Shown: positions 59,131 through 64,000 of the stretch, piece after piece
Numbering within the stretch: the stretch's first letter is position 1
Layout: each line of letters starts with the position of its first letter
Assembly (NCBI RefSeq): GCF_004345645.1
Contig: NZ_SLWS01000004.1
Span: 310,001 to 374,000, forward strand
Source: Actinocrispum wychmicini
GTDB taxonomy: Bacteria > Actinomycetota > Actinomycetes > Mycobacteriales > Pseudonocardiaceae
Length of the DNA: 64,000 nucleotides
Reading direction: 5' to 3'
Translations under genes and position numbers: made by a program
The notes under the pieces: model-generated
What the model was told of the DNA's origin: nothing
Seen by the model: only the letters and a program-made list of their open reading frames with translations
The model's database searches: none

Positions 59131-59749
59131 GGCGCGCACGACCTCGCCGTAAAGGGGATGCGCCAACGACAAGACGACCCCACGAACGTCCATTATGGAT
59201 CTCAACAGGCCGCCGTCGGCCAGCCGTGCCAACGGACATCGTGTGGAAAAGCAGGACGGACTGGCGGTCGACTGGGCCGTCCAGCGCGGTCTCCAGGAGG
59301 GCGCCGGTTGCCGTCGGATCGAGTTCGGCCAGGTCCAACAGGTGCAGGTCGTCCACGAGGAACACCCAGTCGCCGTTGTTGAGACCGGTGGCGACCGCCG
59401 CGAAGCACCACACCGCATCGGAGAACTCGACCCCCTCCGGAACGAGCGCAGCCACCGCACCGAGCGGAATGCCGGCCGTGGCAACGGATCCCGTCATCCG
59501 ACCGACCTGGTGGCCCCCAGCCAAGGTCGCCAGGAACTCCTCAGCCAGCCGCGTCTTGCCGACGCCTGGGTCGCCGACGATCACCAGCCCTCGGCCCGCT
59601 GACCAGAGCCGCGTCAACTCAGCCAGTTCACCGTCCCGGCCGGTCAGCGGCCACGCCCCCATTCCAGTTCCCTTCGAGGTCGTGCCGATGGAACGACGGT
59701 GCTTGATGCGCACATATGCGATGTCCGCGGAACATTCCCACGCTAACAA
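59128..59749 (-). pseudogene. LuxR-type (LAL) regulator, ATPase-domain fragment
   Basis: From 59665 downward: GAWPLTGRDGELAELTRLWS, then Walker A GLVIVGDPGVGKTRLAEEFL, IPLGAVAALVPEGVEFSDAV and VFLVDDLHLLDLAELD (Walker B). After a frameshift near 59240 it continues LARLADGGLLRSIMDVRGVV and LSLAHPLYGEVVRA, then changes into GalE. The remaining 600 residues, including the LuxR DNA-binding domain, are missing. This is the start of a large ATP-binding LuxR regulator reduced to a fragment. The 5' end overlaps the MFS gene end by 7 bases. Confidence 0.65.
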
Positions 59750-61014
59750 TCATCGTTTCCCAGCGGGCGAACCGTGCTCGCCGAGGTGGTCTGGACCTGG
59801 GCGTGTCGGAACGGGGAGCAGATCAGGATGAGGGCCGCGCCGAGCAGTCCGGCGATACCGGTCCACAACGCGGTGCGGTAGCCGGCGGTGTCGGCGAGGA
59901 TCCCACCCAACGGCGCACCGACGACGATCATGCCGCGGTTGAGCGAGCGAATGGTGGTGTTCATCCGGCCTTGCAGGCGGTCGGGGGTCACTGATTGCCG
60001 GTAGGCCATCTCGTTCGGGCTGGCGGCGCCCATCGTCGCCCAGGTGATGAACTGGGCCGCGGCGAGCAGGGCCACTGCCGCGGGACCGGAGCGGGCGAGT
60101 GGGACCAACACCCAGGCCACTGGCATCACGATATGCGCCACGATGCTCACGCGGCCCGCGCCCAACCGTCGCCCGGCCCACTGCGCACACGTCCCACCGA
60201 GCACGGCGCCGACACTTGCGCTGGCCAGGGTCACGCCCAGCCAGAACGCCCCGAGCCGCAGTTCACGCAGGCCGTAGGCGAGGTAGACGGTGCCGAGCAT
60301 GCTATTGGCCAGGAACCACAGATGGCCGGACAGCGCCGCCGGGGCCAGCATCCGATGCCGATAGACGTAGGTCAGGCCCTCACGCAGTTCCGCCCAGATC
60401 GGCCTGCGTTCGCGGTGGCGGGGTGCCGGTTCGGTCACCGGGATCGACGCCAGCAGCAGGCCGGAGACCAGGTAGGAGACCGCGTCCAGCAGGATCGCCA
60501 CCGGCGCACCGACCAGCTTGATCAGTCCGCCGGCCAGGATGGGGCCGGTGGTCTGGGCGGCGGCATCGGACTGCTCCAGCCGGGCGTTGGCGGTGGTGAG
60601 CAACTCCTGGGGCACGAGCCGGGGCAGGAACGACTGGTCGGCCGCGTCGAACAGCAGTGACAACGCCCCGAACGCGAACACGACCACCGCAAGCGCCGGC
60701 ATGGTCAACAGGTCCGCGAACGCCAGCACCGGGAGCACGCACAGCAGCGCGGCCCGGCCGAGATCGGTCGCCACCAGGACCGGCTTGCGCCGATACCGAT
60801 CCACCAGCACCCCGGCAACCAGACCCAGTAGCAGGTACGGCGCCCAGCGCGCCGCGTTCAGCAGACCAAGCTGGGCGGTACTGGCGTGCAACGTCTCCAA
60901 CGCGATGATCTGCAGGGCGAACGCGGTGACGGGCGTGCCGAAGGACGACACGGTCGACGCGGCCCAGAACCGGCCGTATCCAGGCAACCGCCGCAACGGC
61001 GACGTCCGGCTCAC
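59743..61014 (-). CDS. MFS exporter (EntS-like)
   Basis: A 423-residue major facilitator of the enterobactin-exporter-like type: GYGRFWAASTVSSFGTPVTA, FALQIIALETLHASTAQLGL, LVAGVLVDRYRRKPVLVATD (loop 2-3 with RYRRKP), QSFLPRLVPQELLTTANARL, ADTAGYRTALWTGIAGLLGA. It should extrude a small compound such as a siderophore or drug with a proton gradient. GTG 61014 (VSRTSPLRRLPGYGRFW) is the natural start. It diverges from the small gene at 61200. All 12 helices appear intact. Confidence 0.9.
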   Translation of the reverse strand: MSRTSPLRRLPGYGRFWAASTVSSFGTPVTAFALQIIALETLHASTAQLGLLNAARWAPYLLLGLVAGVLVDRYRRKPVLVATDLGRAALLCVLPVLAFADLLTMPALAVVVFAFGALSLLFDAADQSFLPRLVPQELLTTANARLEQSDAAAQTTGPILAGGLIKLVGAPVAILLDAVSYLVSGLLLASIPVTEPAPRHRERRPIWAELREGLTYVYRHRMLAPAALSGHLWFLANSMLGTVYLAYGLRELRLGAFWLGVTLASASVGAVLGGTCAQWAGRRLGAGRVSIVAHIVMPVAWVLVPLARSGPAAVALLAAAQFITWATMGAASPNEMAYRQSVTPDRLQGRMNTTIRSLNRGMIVVGAPLGGILADTAGYRTALWTGIAGLLGAALILICSPFRHAQVQTTSASTVRPLGNDDC

Positions 61015-61199
61015 AGGACCCTATGACGACGAACCCACCGTCTCCCCATCGCGCCACTGTCGCCTACCCGGAGTGCTCATGTCCACCAGCGGTTACTTTG
61101 CCCCCAGGCAACCCGGCACTGCCGCCGAGCGTCTTGACGGATGCCGTCTGCCGCAGAGACGAGCGTCAGACAGTGATCCGGCCAGTGCGGGAGAGTTCC

Positions 61200-61310
61200 A
61201 TGACGACATTGCCGACTTTGTCCACCGAGGGAGAGGTCGACACCGGCCAGGCCCACGACGCCCAGCAGACTCTCACCGCCGCCACCTTGCGCTGGTTCCG
61301 CGCCTCATGA
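61200..61310 (+). CDS. 36-residue small protein coupled to the next gene
   Basis: ATG 61200, preceded by GGGAGAG, encodes MTTLPTLSTEGEVDTGQAHD and AQQTLTAATLRWFRAS. Its TGA at 61308-61310 overlaps the ATG of the 61307 gene (ATGA), so it is probably translated as the leader of a two-gene unit. It has no transmembrane segment; its composition resembles a small helical partner. A longer frame from 61023 is unlikely because of Pro-rich sequence. Confidence 0.5.
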   Translation: MTTLPTLSTEGEVDTGQAHDAQQTLTAATLRWFRAS

Positions 61311-61942
61311 CCGACGAACGCACCGTGCCGACGTGGCGGATCGACGTGTCGCGCCTGCCTGATGACGTCGTGGAACTCATCGACGCCCTCAGGCCCGGCG
61401 AGGACCTGGTCATCATGCGGGACGGCGACCCGGTCGCGGTGATCTCCAGCACGCGCGGCGCGCTGGACGGAGCCATCATCGAGCCCGGCTCACCAGACGA
61501 GGCGGCCGAACAACCAGTGATGGACTACGACAACGTGACAGTGGTCGCCACCGCGATGAAGCTGTCGACCTCGGCCAGAACAGCATTGTCCGCCCAGCTC
61601 GGTGCGGATTACATCGTGCTGGACCTGCACACGGCGCCGACGACAGCCGATGTGCTGCTGGCGCCGCCGGCCAGCCCGCAGTTGATCGGAGGCCTCCGGT
61701 CGATGTTCCCGAAGGCCCGCGTCATCATCGCCGAGATCGAGGACGACACCCTCGGAGTCAGCTACCGCGGCCCGGTCCGCCGCATGCTCGACGCGGGCGC
61801 CGAGACCTACCTGACCTCGACCACCATCCCGCGCCTGGCCCAGCAGCTCGACCACACCATCACCCAGCGCCACCAGATCACCGGCGGCGTAACCACCCGA
61901 CTTGAGATAGAGCCCTCCCAAGGCCCGCAACCCCCAGAATGA
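61307..61942 (+). CDS. Hypothetical protein with Phd-like N-terminus (211 aa)
   Basis: MTDERTVPTWRIDVSRLPDD, VVELIDALRPGEDLVIMRDG and DPVAVISSTRGALDG resemble the N-terminal Phd/YefM antitoxin fold (PGEDLVIMRDGDPVAVI is the characteristic strand-turn). The remainder (VTVVATAMKLSTSARTALSA, ADYIVLDLHTAPTTADVLLA, KARVIIAEIEDDTLGVSYRG) is an alpha/beta domain with no family I can name. No toxin gene follows. The coupling with the 36-residue gene and lack of a partner leave the function open; DNA-binding autoregulation is possible. Confidence 0.7.
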   Translation: MTDERTVPTWRIDVSRLPDDVVELIDALRPGEDLVIMRDGDPVAVISSTRGALDGAIIEPGSPDEAAEQPVMDYDNVTVVATAMKLSTSARTALSAQLGADYIVLDLHTAPTTADVLLAPPASPQLIGGLRSMFPKARVIIAEIEDDTLGVSYRGPVRRMLDAGAETYLTSTTIPRLAQQLDHTITQRHQITGGVTTRLEIEPSQGPQPPE

Positions 61943-62017
61943 ACCCACACTGTTCGGCATGGGCGTGCTTGCACGGACTGTCGCTCAGCGGATGTCTATC
62001 GTGGTGGGTGGGGCAGG

Positions 62018-62527
62018 ATGCCTCGTGTGGATGTTCACCGGATCAGTGACGCGTTCGAAGACGTCTTCGACCAAGCGCTCGTCTTCCATGGCTTCGCCGA
62101 CTACATGCGCGATTACGACGTCTTCGTTTACGCGACTGCTGATCCCCGCACCGGGATCTCGCCGGAGTACCTGCGTTACCGCTTCAAGTACTGCGTCCGT
62201 GCCTCGGTGACCTCGACGGTGTCTCCGGAGGTGTGGCGTCGGTCGCTGGACGATAGGTTGATCGACTTCGAGCAGGGTCACGACCTCGACGGCTACGTCT
62301 GGGGCGTTCGGTGGCAGGCGCTCTACCCAGGGATGAAGCTGCTGCCCGGCACGGCGGAGACCGACGCCTGGTCCGCGCGAGTGGGGTTGCCGTTCCACGA
62401 GGCGGTGATCGAGACCAACGGCCACAGCATCTCGCTTGTCTTCTCCGATCTGTCAGTCAACCGGATCGAGCCTGGCTACTCACTGTTCACCGGGCACAAT
62501 GACCAGACCGAAGCCGGGACGCTCTGA
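62018..62527 (+). CDS. Conserved hypothetical protein (169 aa), YxiG-like
   Basis: MPRVDVHRISDAFEDVFDQA, LVFHGFADYMRDYDVFVYAT, GISPEYLRYRFKYCVRASVT and GVRWQALYPGMKLLPGTAET: a compact mixed alpha/beta protein. The central YRFKYCVRASVTSTV and C-terminal HSISLVFSDLSVNRIEPGYS recall the YxiG-like family of unknown function. GGGGCAGG precedes ATG 62018. No operon partner, membrane segment or catalytic motif. Confidence 0.7.
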   Translation: MPRVDVHRISDAFEDVFDQALVFHGFADYMRDYDVFVYATADPRTGISPEYLRYRFKYCVRASVTSTVSPEVWRRSLDDRLIDFEQGHDLDGYVWGVRWQALYPGMKLLPGTAETDAWSARVGLPFHEAVIETNGHSISLVFSDLSVNRIEPGYSLFTGHNDQTEAGTL

Positions 62528-62547
62528 AATCGGCAGAAGCGGACGTT

Positions 62548-62742
62548 GGCAACGCGCTCGGTTCTGGCAAAGGGTGTGTGCTTTGGTTGGTGGGCTCGTC
62601 GGCCGACCGGTGCGACCGGTCAAGAATGATGTATCGGCCGACTGCGCGGCCCGCATGAAGGCTGGAGCAGGAGCGAAACTGGAGCGGTGAACGCACACTG
62701 ACCTACTGTCAGCTGACGTCAACTGTCCTGAACGGACACATG
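62548..62742 (+). repeat. Dispersed repeat, right copy
   Basis: Block A 62548-62602 (GGCAACGCGCTCGGTT through TTGGTGGGCTCGTCGG) and block B 62708-62742 (GTCAGCTGACGTCAACTGTC through GAACGGACACATG) match the left copy at 4355-4407 and 4440-4474. The spacer is longer here (105 vs 32 bp). TTGATCTTGT follows at 62783, as TTGATCTTGTT does after the left copy. Confidence 0.75.
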
Positions 62743-63023
62743 GTCAGCGGGCTCTTCTAGTATCATGCGACGATCATGCTCCTTGATCTTGTCGTCGTCT
62801 CACACGAGTGTGAATGACAAACTGAGCGACTACGGCTTCCGCTTTGTGCCAGTCACGGGCGGCGTTCGCTCTTCTGGTGTCCGTTCCCAACGCGGTGGTC
62901 AGGGTGGCGCGGCGGCTGGGAGACCGTGGCCTGAATGGCGTGATCGAGACGCCACTAAGCGTCTTGGGGTTCGCCAGGTGCAGGAGTCAGCCCTCGGTTG
63001 CGGTCTGCTTCGACAGTGGCGAA
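62743..63023. other. 280-bp region, nothing recognised
   Basis: Short plus-strand frames (for example from 62765) have no ribosome site or family motif. The segment separates the repeat from the end of the restriction-like gene. Confidence 0.4.
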
Positions 63024-64000
63024 TCAGGAGCACAGGCCGGCGGCCAAGGCGGATGGAGACCCTAGCCAACGCTTCTCCTGTGCCCACATGCTGGCGATGC
63101 TGAGGGATTCGAGGTGTGCGACGAAGGCGGGCCCGATACTCTCACTGAAGACGGCCAGCATCCGAACATGTAGCTGATCCTCATCCGGGTAGCAGAAACG
63201 TCTGTACTCCAAGAGTTGCGCGACTGCTTCTCTTGAAGCCTGCTGGCCATCGCCTCGTCTTACCACCTTCACCTCGATGAGCCAGTGTTGCCCGTCCTTC
63301 GTGGCGGTGAGGTCGCGTGGGTGAATCCCCTGGTTGCTCGGCTTGTAGCCGATGTCCGTGAGATGTTCCGCGAATGCAGCTATCAGCGGAACGTGCTTGC
63401 GGCTGCGCCGCTCGTCTCGCGCGCGGATCTTCACGTAGTAGTCGCGGCCGTCCGTCGGTTTGAATTCCTCGGACCTACCGGTTCTCGGATGTCGCTGTGG
63501 CGAGGCGATGACTCCCGGTTCGGTGAGGGCAAGCTGTTGTCGGACGTCGAGGGCGACGGCGTAGAGGTCTAGGAAGCTGTCAAGGTCGGTTCGTAGCTTG
63601 CTGTCTTCAGGAAGGGCCTTCGTGTCGTAGGCCTTCGCGATGATGTTTCCTGCTTCGTAGTTCCGCGGTCGCTGTTTGTCGCGGGGTGCACGGAGGTCGA
63701 TGCCGTCGAGCCACCCTGTTTGGTCGGAGAGTGCTAACCGGTCGCGAATCGCTGAGGCTTGGGTCCTGAGCAGCTGGGGAACCGAAAGTGCCGCGTTTCT
63801 CGCCTTGCCTCGTTTGTTTCTGAGGTCGTCACTGCCCTGGTTAAGACTCAGATATAATCGCGTTCCGTCTGCCGCGAAGAGGTAGACCACGTACATGCCG
63901 CGCTGAGCGGTGTCGGTCTCGTCAGGATCAAAGACGGCGACCCAGGGCACGAACGGGAGACCGCCTACTCCTGTGCTGCCCTTCGCGAGGTGAGTCACCG
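63024..64000 (-). CDS. Restriction-like protein: McrB-N (DUF3578-like) plus PD-(D/E)xK nuclease, partial
   Basis: The visible 324 residues start near the edge (VTHLAKGSTGVGGLPFVPWV). The first half (AVFDPDETDTAQRGMYVVYL, RLYLSLNQGSDDLRNKRGKA) is the McrB N-terminal/DUF3578 substrate-binding domain. The C-terminal part has IHPRDLTATKDGQHWLIEVK, the Asp-x-n-Glu-Val-Lys core of a PD-(D/E)xK nuclease, then AVAQLLEYRRFCYPDEDQLH with the frequent Q/E helix. Such proteins cut modified or foreign DNA as type IV-like restriction factors. There is no P-loop in the visible part. The 5' end may continue beyond base 64000; GTG 63998 is in frame. Confidence 0.75.
   Translation of the reverse strand, partial: VTHLAKGSTGVGGLPFVPWVAVFDPDETDTAQRGMYVVYLFAADGTRLYLSLNQGSDDLRNKRGKARNAALSVPQLLRTQASAIRDRLALSDQTGWLDGIDLRAPRDKQRPRNYEAGNIIAKAYDTKALPEDSKLRTDLDSFLDLYAVALDVRQQLALTEPGVIASPQRHPRTGRSEEFKPTDGRDYYVKIRARDERRSRKHVPLIAAFAEHLTDIGYKPSNQGIHPRDLTATKDGQHWLIEVKVVRRGDGQQASREAVAQLLEYRRFCYPDEDQLHVRMLAVFSESIGPAFVAHLESLSIASMWAQEKRWLGSPSALAAGLCS

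Noticed and set aside
61307..61942. Classical type II toxin-antitoxin pair
   Set aside because: No PIN, Doc, RelE or similar toxin gene lies beside the Phd-like protein.
1..64000. CRISPR arrays
   Set aside because: No series of regularly spaced direct repeats was seen; the few short repeats are operators or a two-copy dispersed repeat.

Overview
The window is high-GC DNA (GTG starts, Shine-Dalgarno boxes of the GGAGG type, many four-base ATGA overlaps) from a filamentous actinomycete. An EspG/PPE-like/EspC-like/YbaB operon, an actinomycete-type integrative conjugative element (AICE), many TetR regulators and secreted enzymes point to the Pseudonocardiales (Amycolatopsis, Lentzea, Kibdelosporangium or Saccharothrix relatives). 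The genus is an inference; there is no rRNA or other taxonomic marker here.

Layout. 0-4.2 kb: two divergent TetR/enzyme pairs (FAD monooxygenase, short-chain dehydrogenase) with visible operator palindromes, a MarR remnant and a small hypothetical gene. 4.3-15.2 kb: a mosaic of truncated and fused genes. It holds a tRNA 3' fragment with terminator, a truncated integrase, a surface-protein piece, a kinase N-lobe, a TPR/CHAT gene fused to a maltose-binding-protein half, an intact GH13 glucosidase, and a GAF-regulator / ABC-exporter / alpha-galactosidase chimera. 15.3-19.0 kb: intact small genes, a membrane-anchored polysaccharide deacetylase, an OmpA-like plus CHAP-like protein and a TmrB-type P-loop protein. 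19.1-20.7 kb: an ISL3 transposase remnant, an NB-ARC fragment and the start of an MFS transporter gene.

20,693-30,970 is a complete-looking AICE: tyrosine integrase, Xis, HUH replication initiator, FtsK-type translocase, zinc-ribbon protein, a run of overlapping small genes, and a GntR/KorSA-type repressor with three operators. It sits inside a metabolite:H+ symporter-type MFS gene. Removing it at the shared GTACGAC joins the two halves in frame as TIEWYDFLIYTTSA. Four of its small genes carry five copies of what looks like one helical module.

31.6-41.6 kb is a catabolic/tailoring region: FAD monooxygenase, NADP-binding oxidoreductase, P450, Bcr/CflA exporter, two tandem HSL esterases, an amidohydrolase and an O-methyltransferase. 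It leads into a Dpp-type ABC importer operon (41.7-46.9 kb) with its own TetR gene. Two promoters in this stretch share a nearly identical sequence of about 28 bp. 47.6-56.6 kb: a large secreted protein, an HTH-NACHT membrane protein and a six-gene ESX (type VII secretion) accessory operon without core secretion genes. 56.8-59.7 kb: more frameshifted or fused remnants (TPR protein, LuxR/GalE chimera). 59.7-64 kb: an MFS exporter, a coupled pair of small genes, a hypothetical protein, the right copy of a dispersed repeat also found at 4.4 kb, and an McrB-N/PD-(D/E)xK restriction-like protein cut by the right edge.
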